From Akkermansia muciniphila (GTDB lineage Bacteria > Verrucomicrobiota > Verrucomicrobiia > Verrucomicrobiales > Akkermansiaceae), in contig NZ_CP156688.1 in assembly GCF_040616545.1 (NCBI RefSeq), positions 1,612,001 to 1,676,000 on the forward strand: a stretch of DNA of 64,000 nt. The letters are read 5' to 3'. Each line of letters opens with the position of its first letter. Position 1 is the stretch's first letter. The notes under the pieces were generated by a model. That model did not search any database. It was not told where the DNA came from and saw nothing but the letters and a program-made list of their open reading frames with translations. The translations under genes were made by a program, and so were the position numbers. Shown here piece after piece: positions 23,229 to 30,410 of this stretch.

Positions 23229-24077
23229 ATGTTGAAATGTGAAAATGTTCATGCCAATCTCACAAAAGTAACAGGAACCTTCTCATCTCTATTATTTCCT
23301 ATGTGGGTCAAAGTATCAATTGCAGCCTTGGTCATAGCTCTTCTCGGCGGAGCCATGTATTATCTTGATAACGAGGAAGCTCTAACCAAGGAGCGTAAGG
23401 AATGCGTCTCTCGCTATAAAAACCTGAACGGTCTTCGCGGTGAGTTTACGGAAGAAAAGACAAAATATGTCGACTTCCTGGTGAAGAATGAAGGTTTGAC
23501 GAACGATATCAATGCCTTAACCAAGCAGAAGGACGAGCTGGAAGCCAAGAACCAGGAGTTGGCCGCCGCCAATGAGGCCAAGAAGACGGACCTCCAGGCG
23601 CAGCAAACCGCCCTGGCGGAACTCCAGTCCAAGAGCAAGGACATGGAAAGCATCCAGGCCATTGCCGACAAAATCAAGGGACTGGAAGAAGAATCCAAGC
23701 AGCTGGAAGTGGTCAAGCAGGCCGAACAGGGCAAGCATGACGCTATTGTGGCGGAAACGGAACAGCTTGTCGTGAACAATGCGGCCCTCCGCCAGCTCAA
23801 GGCTGACCAGGATGCGCACCTTTCCCCGCCCAACCTGAAAACGCGGGTTTCCCAGGTGATTGATGACTTTAATGTAGTGGTAATTGACGGCGGTGCTGCC
23901 GACCTGGGCGTGGTGCCCGGTTCCAAGCTGGCCGTGATGAGGGACGGCAACAAAATTGCCGAGCTTGACGTGAACGCTGTTGAATCCCGTGTTTCCACGG
24001 CTACCATCCTCCCCACCACGGTAACCGCCGGCGAACGTGTTGAAGCCGGAGACATCGTAGTATCCGTCCGCCCGTAG
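23229..24077 (+). CDS. membrane-anchored coiled-coil protein (first of a tandem pair)
   Basis: About 282 residues: a membrane helix (WVKVSIAALVIALLGGAMYYL), then about 150 residues of strongly heptad-like coiled coil rich in Lys, Glu and Gln, then a C-terminal beta-rich domain (VVVIDGGAADLGVVPGSKLA ... VEAGDIVVSVRP). The start is uncertain: ATG 23229 (GAGGA 10 nt upstream), TTG 23226, or ATG 23301, which would place the membrane helix at the very N-terminus. The next gene has the same architecture and a related C-terminal domain. Family not recognised; a structural or cell-envelope role is an inference. Confidence 0.75.
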   Translation: MLKCENVHANLTKVTGTFSSLLFPMWVKVSIAALVIALLGGAMYYLDNEEALTKERKECVSRYKNLNGLRGEFTEEKTKYVDFLVKNEGLTNDINALTKQKDELEAKNQELAAANEAKKTDLQAQQTALAELQSKSKDMESIQAIADKIKGLEEESKQLEVVKQAEQGKHDAIVAETEQLVVNNAALRQLKADQDAHLSPPNLKTRVSQVIDDFNVVVIDGGAADLGVVPGSKLAVMRDGNKIAELDVNAVESRVSTATILPTTVTAGERVEAGDIVVSVRP

Positions 24078-24124
24078 TCCTTTCCCGGTTCAATACACTC
24101 CATACACTCTCACATACACACACA

Positions 24125-24940
24125 ATGAAAACTGTCTTAGTAGTTTTATTGATTCTTGCAGCAGGTGCGGGCGCCTGGTTCTCCGGTCTCAGCGGCCTCT
24201 TCGGCATCAATGGCCAGTACCAGGACTTCAAGGAAATGATCACGTACCGCAAGGTTCTGGACAAGGAAATCCGGAATTGGACGGGATTGCGCAATGACAT
24301 GATCAAGAACCGCGGTCTGGCTGCGGAAGAAAACCTGAGCCTGACCTCCACCAAGGCTTCCGTGACGCAGCAGCGTGACGAACAGCTCTCCAAGGAAACG
24401 GAACTGAAGGAAGAGGAAGTCCAGCTGAATGCGGACCTGTCCAAGATCAACAAGCAGATGGATGAACTTAAGGCCAAACTGAACGACTTTGGCGTTTCCA
24501 GCGTGCAGGAAATCCAGGCGAAGATGGAATCCATGGAAGCCTCCAACAAAAAGCTTCAGGAAGACATTGACCAGATCAAGAGCGCCACGGAAGTGGCCGC
24601 CAAGAAGCGCGCCGAACAGGCTACCGAACTGGCCGGACGCCAGAAGGAACAGGCTGAATACCGCGCCGCCCTCGCCAAGAATGGGGATGAATACCCCGTT
24701 CTGTCCGTGGACCCGCAGTGGGGCTTTGTGGTGATTGGCGCCGGACAGGGCAGCAACATTGACCCGAACACGATCCTGCTTGTCACCCGTGACGGCCGCA
24801 GCATCGGCAAATTGAAGGTGACTTCCCTGGAAAAGAACCAGACGGTGGCTGACATCGTCAAGGATACCGTGCCTGCCGGCATGAGCATCCAGCCCGGCGA
24901 CATGGTGCAGCTCCTGCGCCCCGTACAGTCCGCCAAATAA
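24125..24940 (+). CDS. membrane-anchored coiled-coil protein (second of a tandem pair)
   Basis: A 271-residue paralogue of the preceding gene: an N-terminal helix (TVLVVLLILAAGAGAWFSGL), a long coiled coil (about residues 45-185) and a C-terminal domain (FVVIGAGQGSNIDPNTILLV ... AGMSIQPGDMVQLLRPV) that lines up with the end of the upstream protein (PGSKLAVMRDG against PNTILLVTRDG). No Shine-Dalgarno site is seen in the 47-bp gap; the bases before the ATG are CA-rich. A strong terminator follows, so the two genes form one unit. Function unknown. Confidence 0.8.
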   Translation: MKTVLVVLLILAAGAGAWFSGLSGLFGINGQYQDFKEMITYRKVLDKEIRNWTGLRNDMIKNRGLAAEENLSLTSTKASVTQQRDEQLSKETELKEEEVQLNADLSKINKQMDELKAKLNDFGVSSVQEIQAKMESMEASNKKLQEDIDQIKSATEVAAKKRAEQATELAGRQKEQAEYRAALAKNGDEYPVLSVDPQWGFVVIGAGQGSNIDPNTILLVTRDGRSIGKLKVTSLEKNQTVADIVKDTVPAGMSIQPGDMVQLLRPVQSAK

Positions 24941-24960
24941 GGTTCTGCCGCGTATTTTCC

Positions 24961-25004
24961 TTGAACCCCGCTGTGCCCTCCGGCATAGTGGGGTTCAACT
25001 TTTT
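24961..25004 (+). terminator. rho-independent terminator after the coiled-coil gene pair
   Basis: A 17-bp stem (24961-24977 with 24982-24998, two G-U type pairs) with a 4-nt loop is followed by CTTTTT. It begins 20 nt after the stop codon of the second coiled-coil gene. Confidence 0.9.
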
Positions 25005-25012
25005 AAAAGGAA

Positions 25013-25219
25013 ATGATGAAACGATTCACAGGTTCTCTTTTGCTTGCGTCCTTCTCCCTTCTTCTTGTCTCTTCCTGCTCCTGGCTGATGGAGCCGAAGG
25101 AACACGAACGCATTCCGCAGCCGCCCCCCGGAGAGACAAAGAGCGCTCTCCCCCACAACAAGACTCAGAAATTCGAGGCGGAAGCCACCCTCGGACCGCT
25201 GGCTTCTCCACGACGCTAA
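25013..25219 (+). CDS. very small lipoprotein
   Basis: A 68-residue product with MKRF, a hydrophobic stretch and lipobox LVSSC (Cys at about residue 22), then a short Pro-rich hydrophilic tail ending in SPRR. Two ATG codons in tandem (25013, 25016) follow AAAAGGAAA, so initiation is well supported. It begins right after the terminator and ends 80 bp before tRNA-Ser. The size recalls entericidin-like or other small murein or toxin-like lipoproteins, but no specific family is recognised. Confidence 0.65.
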   Translation: MMKRFTGSLLLASFSLLLVSSCSWLMEPKEHERIPQPPPGETKSALPHNKTQKFEAEATLGPLASPRR

Positions 25220-25301
25220 AAGCGTTCAAATGACGGTTGGCTGGGATTCTGTTCTTTACAGCGCCCGGCAAACCGGATACAACGCTCCCCGATTTCCAAG
25301 C

Positions 25302-25390
25302 GGAGAGATGGCTGAGCTGGTCTAAGGCACTCGACTCGAAATCGAACGTAGGGCAACCTACCGTGGGTTCGAATCCCACTCTCTCCGCCA
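25302..25390 (+). tRNA. tRNA-Ser (CGA)
   Basis: An 89-nt class II tRNA with acceptor GGAGAGA/TCTCTCC, a long variable arm (GTAGGGCAACCTACC), T-loop TTCGAAT and encoded CCA. The anticodon loop is CTCGAAA, giving CGA. The outermost anticodon-stem pair (27-43) is a C-A mismatch. Confidence 0.95.
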
Positions 25391-25403
25391 CTTTTTTAAC
25401 GGA

Positions 25404-25429
25404 AGCCCGTCCTTGAGACGGGCTTTTTT
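25404..25429 (+). terminator. rho-independent terminator after tRNA-Ser
   Basis: AGCCCGTC (25404-25411) pairs with GACGGGCT (25417-25424), followed by a T-run. It starts 13 nt after the CCA end. Confidence 0.88.
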
Positions 25430-25478
25430 GTCCCTCGGTGCGTGGAGCATCCACCCGGGAAATACGGAGGAAGGTTAT

Positions 25479-26219
25479 TCAATGATAGAGGGGGCGTCCT
25501 TTGACGGCTTCCTTGAGCCGTTCCCCGTTGGGATGGTTGTAGCTGTAGTAGTTCCTGGATGCCATTTCAGTGGGTTTCCCGATGATGATATGGTCCAGGA
25601 AACGGACGCCGAGAAGCTTGGAGCATTCCCGGACGCGTTCTGTCAGGAGGTCGTCCGTGCGGCTGGGAGCGGGATTCCCGCTGGGGTGGTTGTGCGCCAG
25701 GATGAAGCCGTAGGCGTTATGGATGACGGAGGGGCGCAGGATGTCGCGCGGGTGGGCAATGGATTCGTTCAGGGTGCCGCTGGAGATTTCCACAGGCTTG
25801 ATGAGGCTGCATTTGGTATCCAGCAGCAGAACGAGCACGGTTTCCCTGTCTCTCCAGCGCATCGCGGTGGTCAGATAGTCATAAACATCTTCAGGCGTTT
25901 GGATGGGGCGCCGCATCATCGTTTCCCGGAGGGCCCGCGCGCCCAGTTCAAAGGCGGCGCTCAGCGTGGCCGCTTTCGCCATGCCTATTCCCTTGCAGAT
26001 GTCCGCTATTTCCGCGGCGTCCATGTGGGCCAGGGCATCCAGGGAACCTGCGGACTGGATCAGGTCCGAGGATATGTCCAGCACGTTTTTCCCCTTGATG
26101 CCCATCCGCAGGAAGATCGCCAGCAGTTCCGCATTGCTGAGGCTGTGCCTTCCCTGGCGCAGCAGTTTTTCCCTCGGCAGGGATTGGGAAGGGAGGTCCT
26201 GGAGTTTGCGGTAGGCCAT
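25479..26219 (-). CDS. radC: RadC family JAB/MPN-domain protein
   Basis: A 246-residue protein with an N-terminal helix-hairpin-helix region (LAHMDAAEIADICKGIGMAKAATLSAAFELG) and a C-terminal JAB metalloprotease-like domain. The metal-binding pattern HNHPSGNPAPSRTDD is complete (His-x-His and Asp), and the last block FLDHIIIG is typical. The name RadC is historical; no repair role is firmly proven. It abuts the end of nnr (1-nt gap) and is probably translated from the same message. Confidence 0.93.
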   Translation of the reverse strand: MAYRKLQDLPSQSLPREKLLRQGRHSLSNAELLAIFLRMGIKGKNVLDISSDLIQSAGSLDALAHMDAAEIADICKGIGMAKAATLSAAFELGARALRETMMRRPIQTPEDVYDYLTTAMRWRDRETVLVLLLDTKCSLIKPVEISSGTLNESIAHPRDILRPSVIHNAYGFILAHNHPSGNPAPSRTDDLLTERVRECSKLLGVRFLDHIIIGKPTEMASRNYYSYNHPNGERLKEAVKGRPLYH

Positions 26220-26220
26220 G

Positions 26221-27711
26221 TCAGTAGCAGAGGCGTGCGGTGGATAGGATGGCGGCGGGCAGATGGCGCAGCGTATCTCCTGCCGTCAGGGTTTGCTGGG
26301 TGGAGTCCCCGGAGGAGATGGCCATCTCGGAAGCACGGCCGCACAGGTACGTTCCCAGGACGGCGGAGACCAGCAGGGATTCTCCCTGTGCCAGAAAGCC
26401 GCCGCAGACGCCCGCCAGTACGTCTCCCTGGCCGGCGGTAGCCATGCCGGGGCCTCCGGTGATGTTGTAAAAGAGGGGTTTCCCCCGCTGAGTGACGATG
26501 GTGCGCGCTCCCTTGTAGATCAGGGCCGCTTCATGCTCCTCCAGGAAGCAGTCCGCAATGTCCGCCCGGATGGCGCAGCTGTCCGCGTCCGGTAGAAGGC
26601 GGCGTATCTCTCCATGGTGCGGAGTAGCCAGAATGTGTTCTCCCAGTTTCCATTGCAGGGCCGCCGCCAGGTTCAGGCCGTCCGCATCCAGAACGGCGGG
26701 AGTGCCGGTTTCCAGAATGAGGCGGATGGCTTCCGCGTCTTCCTCCGATACGGAGCCGATGCCGGGACCGATGAGAAAGGCGCTGAATGTCCGGAGGGAG
26801 ACGTCCGCATAGCTGTCCACGGGCCTGACCATGATTTCCGGCGGCATGGACGGCGCAATGAGGAGATAGGCATTACGGTGGACGTACAGCGTCACCAGCC
26901 CGGCTCCGGCACGGAGGGCGGCTTCACAGCACAGCCTGGCGGCTCCCAGCATCCCTTCCGAGCCGGCAATGACGCCAATGTGCCCGCGTTTGTTCTTATA
27001 GTCCGTATAAGGCCTTGCAGAGAGGAATTTGGTAAGCCGGGAAGAGGTGATGAGTTCCGTGGCGGGCAGAGCCTGCACATGGAGTCCCGGAAGGTCAATG
27101 CAGGCCAGGCGCCCTGCGTGCAGGGTGGCGTCATCATCCAGCAGCCCCTGCTTGACGGCTCCTATGCACATGGTGAAATCCGCCTCCACGGCATTTTCCT
27201 GGGGCATTCCCGTATCCGGGTCAATTCCCGTGGGGATGTCGATTGCCACGGTGCGCACGGCTCCGCAGCGGTTCCGCAGGTAATTCATTTCCGCACAGAG
27301 GGCGGAGATTTCCTGGCGGAGCAGCCCCCTGGCGCCAATACCCAGCAGCCCGTCCAGCAGGATCATGGGCTTTCCCGTGCGGGGAAGGGGGGCTTCCTGG
27401 TACTCCGGGGGCGGAGGAGAGATTTCCGCCAGTTGGCGGACGGGCAGTTCCCCCCATTCGGAACGCGGATAGGCTGCCCGGAGTCCAATTTCCCAGCCGT
27501 GCTGTTTCAGGATATTGAGGACGGTGAGGGCGTCCCCGGCATTGTTGCCTTTTCCTACATAGGCTACGCAAAGACCGGGAATGGGAAAGAACTGCATCAC
27601 GGCTTCCGCAATGCCGGCGGAGGCCTGTTTCATGAGGGTTCTGGCCGGCGTTCCGCTGACGATGAGCTCGCGTTCCGCAATCTGCATATTTTCCGTGGAG
27701 CAAACTTTCAT
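26221..27711 (-). CDS. nnr: bifunctional NAD(P)H-hydrate epimerase / ADP-dependent dehydratase
   Basis: This enzyme repairs hydrated NADH and NADPH. The 496 residues split into a YjeF-N epimerase domain (about 1-215, with VGKGNNAGDALTV and DIPTGIDPDTG) and a YjeF-C dehydratase domain (about 230-496, with GVIAGSEGMLGAARL, ATPHHGEIRRL, and the nucleotide-site loop GGPGMATAGQGDVLAGV). Both active sites look intact. The usual GDG of the epimerase loop reads GDA. It is the first gene of a two-gene unit with radC and faces away from infA. Confidence 0.94.
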   Translation of the reverse strand: MKVCSTENMQIAERELIVSGTPARTLMKQASAGIAEAVMQFFPIPGLCVAYVGKGNNAGDALTVLNILKQHGWEIGLRAAYPRSEWGELPVRQLAEISPPPPEYQEAPLPRTGKPMILLDGLLGIGARGLLRQEISALCAEMNYLRNRCGAVRTVAIDIPTGIDPDTGMPQENAVEADFTMCIGAVKQGLLDDDATLHAGRLACIDLPGLHVQALPATELITSSRLTKFLSARPYTDYKNKRGHIGVIAGSEGMLGAARLCCEAALRAGAGLVTLYVHRNAYLLIAPSMPPEIMVRPVDSYADVSLRTFSAFLIGPGIGSVSEEDAEAIRLILETGTPAVLDADGLNLAAALQWKLGEHILATPHHGEIRRLLPDADSCAIRADIADCFLEEHEAALIYKGARTIVTQRGKPLFYNITGGPGMATAGQGDVLAGVCGGFLAQGESLLVSAVLGTYLCGRASEMAISSGDSTQQTLTAGDTLRHLPAAILSTARLCY

Positions 27712-27745
27712 GGCGCGTTGGTGGAGTCAGTCCGCACTTTACGCT

Positions 27746-27780
27746 AAAAAACCTTCTCCGGCAAGCCGGAGAAGGTTTTT
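27746..27780 (-). terminator. rho-independent terminator of infA
   Basis: A nearly perfect 15-bp palindrome (27746-27760 with 27766-27780, core CCTTCTCCGG) with a 4- to 5-nt loop and runs of A and T at both edges. On the reverse strand it begins 25 nt after the infA stop. It may also work in the other direction. Confidence 0.88.
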
Positions 27781-27805
27781 CGCAAAAGGAGTGAATCCGG
27801 AACGG

Positions 27806-28318
27806 TTAACCGATGCGGAAGGTGATGCGCGCCTTGGTCATGTCATAGGGAGACATTTCCATGCGGACCTTGTCGCCTACCACGATTTTGATGAAACGCT
27901 TGCGCATCTTGCCGGAGATATGGGCCAGCACTTCGTGCCCGTTGGGCAGGCGCACCTTGAACATGGTGCCTGCCAGCACGGCGCAGATGGTGCCTTCCAC
28001 TTCAATTTCACTTTCGGAGTTTTCCTCCTTGGGCGCTGATTTGCTGAAGTGCCTTCTGCCCTTGTGGCGTCCGCCTCCCTGCGGGCGCGGGCGGTTCGGT
28101 CCGCCTCCGGGGCGCGGTCCCCCGCCTGTTCTGGCTCCTCCCGGACCTGCGGACTGTCCGGCCGGGCGTGCCGGGCCGGTGCCGCTCCCTGCGGGCCGGG
28201 GCTGTCCGGGACGGCTGCCGTTGCCGGCCGGTCTTGTGCTGCTGCCTGCCGGCCTGGGGCCGGGGCGGGAATTCTGGCCGCCGCTGGGGCGGTTGCTGGG
28301 TCTTGGATTCGGGCTGAT
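27806..28318 (-). CDS. infA: translation initiation factor IF-1 with Gly/Pro/Arg-rich N-terminal extension; probable ATC start
   Basis: The C-terminal 70 residues are a complete S1-fold IF-1 ([47 protein letters not shown]). The only standard start nearby is the GTG at 28000, which would remove the N-terminal strand residues before VEGT. The frame stays open upstream for 106 codons that encode a tail of Gly, Pro, Arg, Ser and Asn, then a basic RHKGRRHF segment and an acidic KEENSESE linker. It contains no ATG, GTG or TTG before 28000. At its head, AAGGAG (28330-28325) is followed 6 nt later by ATC (28318-28316). The promoter at 28376-28403 gives a leader of about 50 nt to that codon. The extension, promoter and Shine-Dalgarno site are seen; use of ATC is inferred by analogy with ATT in infC. 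Confidence 0.85.
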   Translation of the reverse strand: MSPNPRPSNRPSGGQNSRPGPRPAGSSTRPAGNGSRPGQPRPAGSGTGPARPAGQSAGPGGARTGGGPRPGGGPNRPRPQGGGRHKGRRHFSKSAPKEENSESEIEVEGTICAVLAGTMFKVRLPNGHEVLAHISGKMRKRFIKIVVGDKVRMEMSPYDMTKARITFRIG

Positions 28319-28375
28319 AGGATTCTCCTTGTAAGGTTAAAATGAACGCGCGTGTACGAATTTTCGCGCAGGCGA

Positions 28376-28403
28376 ATAATAGGCCATATTTTCACGAGGG
28401 CAA
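28376..28403 (-). promoter_or_regulatory. sigma70-type promoter of infA
   Basis: On the reverse strand TTGCCC (28403-28398), 16 nt, then TATTAT (28381-28376). Transcription would start near 28369, about 40 nt before AAGGAG and 50 nt before the proposed ATC start. Confidence 0.75.
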
Positions 28404-28494
28404 GCCCTGAATGTGAAAACGCCGCAATTAAGCCGCGATTCTCCGGGCAGAGGGGGAAAAAGCCTTCAAAAGGGGAGTAATAGAGAAAAAGTAT

Positions 28495-28523
28495 TTGACA
28501 TTTACGTGAATAATCATTAGGAA
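28495..28523 (+). promoter_or_regulatory. probable promoter of the rplM-rpsI operon
   Basis: A perfect TTGACA lies at 28495-28500. With a 17-nt spacer the -10 position holds TAGGAA at 28518-28523, a weak match. It is 60-90 nt upstream of the rplM ATG and divergent from the infA promoter. Confidence 0.5.
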
Positions 28524-28584
28524 TGCGCCCCCGAATTGGAAGATTACGGCAGGATGCCGAAAACCGAGAACGAAGAATTGAACC

Positions 28585-29013
28585 ATGAAGACCTTCTCAG
28601 CCAAACCGCAAGAAGTAGAGCGCAAATGGTATGTTATTGACGCTGCCGACAAGGTGCTCGGCCGTGTTGCCGTTGAAGCGGCTAACATTTTGCGTGGCAA
28701 GAACAAGACAATTTTCACCCCCCACGTTGATTGTGGCGACTTTGTCATTATCGTAAACGCGGACAAGGTGGTGCTGACCGGCAACAAGGAAAACGCCAAG
28801 ATTTACACCCGTTTCTCCGGCTACGTCGGCGGCAAGCAGGTGGATACTCCCCGGAAAATCCGTGCCCGTCGCCCCGAACTTCTTCTGGAACTGGCCGTCA
28901 AGGGCATGGTGCCCCACACCCGCCTGGGCCGTCAGCAAATGTCCAAGCTGAAGGTTTACGCCGGCGCCGGCCATCCGCATGAAGCCCAGCAGCCCACCGC
29001 CATCACTCTCTAA
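28585..29013 (+). CDS. rplM: 50S ribosomal protein L13
   Basis: A 142-residue protein with [17 protein letters not shown], the [13 protein letters not shown] block, [10 protein letters not shown] and [12 protein letters not shown], all L13 hallmarks. It is paired with rpsI 15 bp downstream, the near-universal L13-S9 operon. Confidence 0.97.
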   Translation: MKTFSAKPQEVERKWYVIDAADKVLGRVAVEAANILRGKNKTIFTPHVDCGDFVIIVNADKVVLTGNKENAKIYTRFSGYVGGKQVDTPRKIRARRPELLLELAVKGMVPHTRLGRQQMSKLKVYAGAGHPHEAQQPTAITL

Positions 29014-29028
29014 CCGATTTTTCCAGAC

Positions 29029-29424
29029 ATGAGTCAGACAACCCCATTCAACGCCACCGGCCGTCGCAAGACCGCCATTGCACACGCTTGGCTTACTGAA
29101 GGTACCGGCCGCATCACGATCAACCGCCGCGGTTTTGAAGAATACCTTCCCACCGTCCAGTTGCAGAACGCCGTTCTCCAACCCTTCCAGGTGACCAACA
29201 CCATGAACAAATTTGACGTGAACGTCGTCACCAAGGGCGGCGGCATTCACGGCCAGGTGGGCGCCATCCGCATGGCGATCGCCCGCGCCCTGGTCCAGGT
29301 TGATGAAGCCTCCCGCGCCCAGCTGCGTGAATTCGGTCTCCTGACCCGTGATTCCCGCATGAAGGAACGTAAAAAGCCCGGCCGCCCCGGCGCCCGCAAG
29401 CGTTACCAGTTCTCCAAGCGCTAA
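29029..29424 (+). CDS. rpsI: 30S ribosomal protein S9
   Basis: A 131-residue protein with ATGRRKTAIAHAWL near the start, VTKGGGIHGQVGAIRMAIARAL in the middle, and the C-terminal RDSRMKERKKPGRPGAR ending in FSKR, whose tail reaches the P-site tRNA. Second gene of the rplM-rpsI operon. Confidence 0.97.
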   Translation: MSQTTPFNATGRRKTAIAHAWLTEGTGRITINRRGFEEYLPTVQLQNAVLQPFQVTNTMNKFDVNVVTKGGGIHGQVGAIRMAIARALVQVDEASRAQLREFGLLTRDSRMKERKKPGRPGARKRYQFSKR

Positions 29425-29470
29425 GCTTGGCTGGCTGCGAAGGAACTGGCTTTACCATTTCTTTCTCGGA

Positions 29471-29504
29471 AAAGGAGTGCTCCCTGCGGAGTACTCCTTT
29501 TTCG
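29471..29504 (+). terminator. rho-independent terminator of the rplM-rpsI operon
   Basis: A 13-bp stem (29471-29483 with 29488-29500, one A-C mismatch) with loop CTGC is followed by TTC. It lies 46 nt after the rpsI stop. Confidence 0.85.
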
Positions 29505-29541
29505 TTGCAGGGGAGGCTGCTTGCTGTTATGAAGGAGCATC

Positions 29542-29952
29542 ATGACGCCAGAGCCTCAGGAAGACGCTGTTACGGAACCTTCCCCGGAAGAAGAAAAAAC
29601 AACAAGGTTTCTTTTTCCGCTTGTCCCCTTGCTGGGCACGCCGCTCCTGCTGTTGCTGGGCTCCCTTTTGAGGCATTCCCATTACGCCGGTTTTAACGCT
29701 CCCAAGGTGGTCAAATACGGACCGGGTTCCGCTTTTTTCCAGTTTGCAGGCGTGGCCCTGTATTTCTACCTTGCTTACGCAGCTTTTAAAAAAGGCCTTC
29801 CCGGCTGGGGCTGGATGTTTGGCTCCCTGGCAGTGGCGTTCAATCCTTTTCCCGCGTTTTCCACGGGAATCGTGGGTGACTCTACGGCATGGGGGCTGGC
29901 TGTAGTCGTGGCCATCATCGTCATGGTGAAGGCCTTGATTGACCGGGAGTGA
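29542..29952 (+). CDS. small integral membrane protein
   Basis: A 136-residue protein with an acidic N-terminus (about 20 residues, Glu/Pro rich) and four hydrophobic segments: around 25-41, 64-80, 87-100 and 114-130. The FNPFPAFSTG stretch between the last two recalls a family of small uncharacterised bacterial membrane proteins (the NPF motif), but I cannot confirm membership. It sits alone between the rpsI terminator and the convergent rlmH. Confidence 0.7.
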   Translation: MTPEPQEDAVTEPSPEEEKTTRFLFPLVPLLGTPLLLLLGSLLRHSHYAGFNAPKVVKYGPGSAFFQFAGVALYFYLAYAAFKKGLPGWGWMFGSLAVAFNPFPAFSTGIVGDSTAWGLAVVVAIIVMVKALIDRE

Positions 29953-29966
29953 CGGAATATTGAATC

Positions 29967-30404
29967 TTACCGGTGGTAAGGCGTCCCCGCCAGGATGGTG
30001 TGGCAGCGGTAGAGCTGCTCCAGCAGCACGACGAGCGCCAGCTCATGCTGGAGGGTGAATTTGCTCAACGCCAGGATATGGTCACACCGTGAGCGCAGTT
30101 CCTCCGTGTGGCCGTCTGACGCGCCGATGAGGAACGCGATGCGGCGTACGGAACGCATCTGCCAGTCCCTCGCCAGCTTGACCAGCTTTTCCGTGGTCCA
30201 GAGCTCTCCGCGTTCGTCCATGGCAATGCGCAGGCACCCCTCGCTGGCGGCCAGCAGTCGTTCGGAAACGTCCCTGGAGCTTCCGTCCCTGACGAGTTTG
30301 AGTTCCGCCTTGCCGAACGGCTTGAGGCGGTTGAGATAAAGTTCCACGCCTTCCCGGGCGTAGTTCAGGGCCGGCTTGCCTGCGGCCAGAATCAGGAATT
30401 GCAT
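29967..30404 (-). CDS. rlmH: 23S rRNA (pseudouridine1915-N3)-methyltransferase
   Basis: A 145-residue SPOUT methyltransferase that methylates pseudouridine 1915 in helix 69 of 23S rRNA using SAM. Diagnostic blocks are [15 protein letters not shown], the SAM-site [40 protein letters not shown] and the C-terminal GTPYHR. It follows uvrC with a 6-nt gap on the reverse strand. Confidence 0.95.
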   Translation of the reverse strand: MQFLILAAGKPALNYAREGVELYLNRLKPFGKAELKLVRDGSSRDVSERLLAASEGCLRIAMDERGELWTTEKLVKLARDWQMRSVRRIAFLIGASDGHTEELRSRCDHILALSKFTLQHELALVVLLEQLYRCHTILAGTPYHR

Positions 30405-30410
30405 GTGAGG

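Noticed and set aside
28049-28395. Overlapping long frames on both strands over the infA extension, including a 172-codon reverse-strand frame with an ATG at 28395
   Set aside because: The GC-rich repetitive sequence opens several frames. The ATG at 28395 falls between the -35 and -10 of the infA promoter, and that frame runs through the IF-1 domain out of phase.
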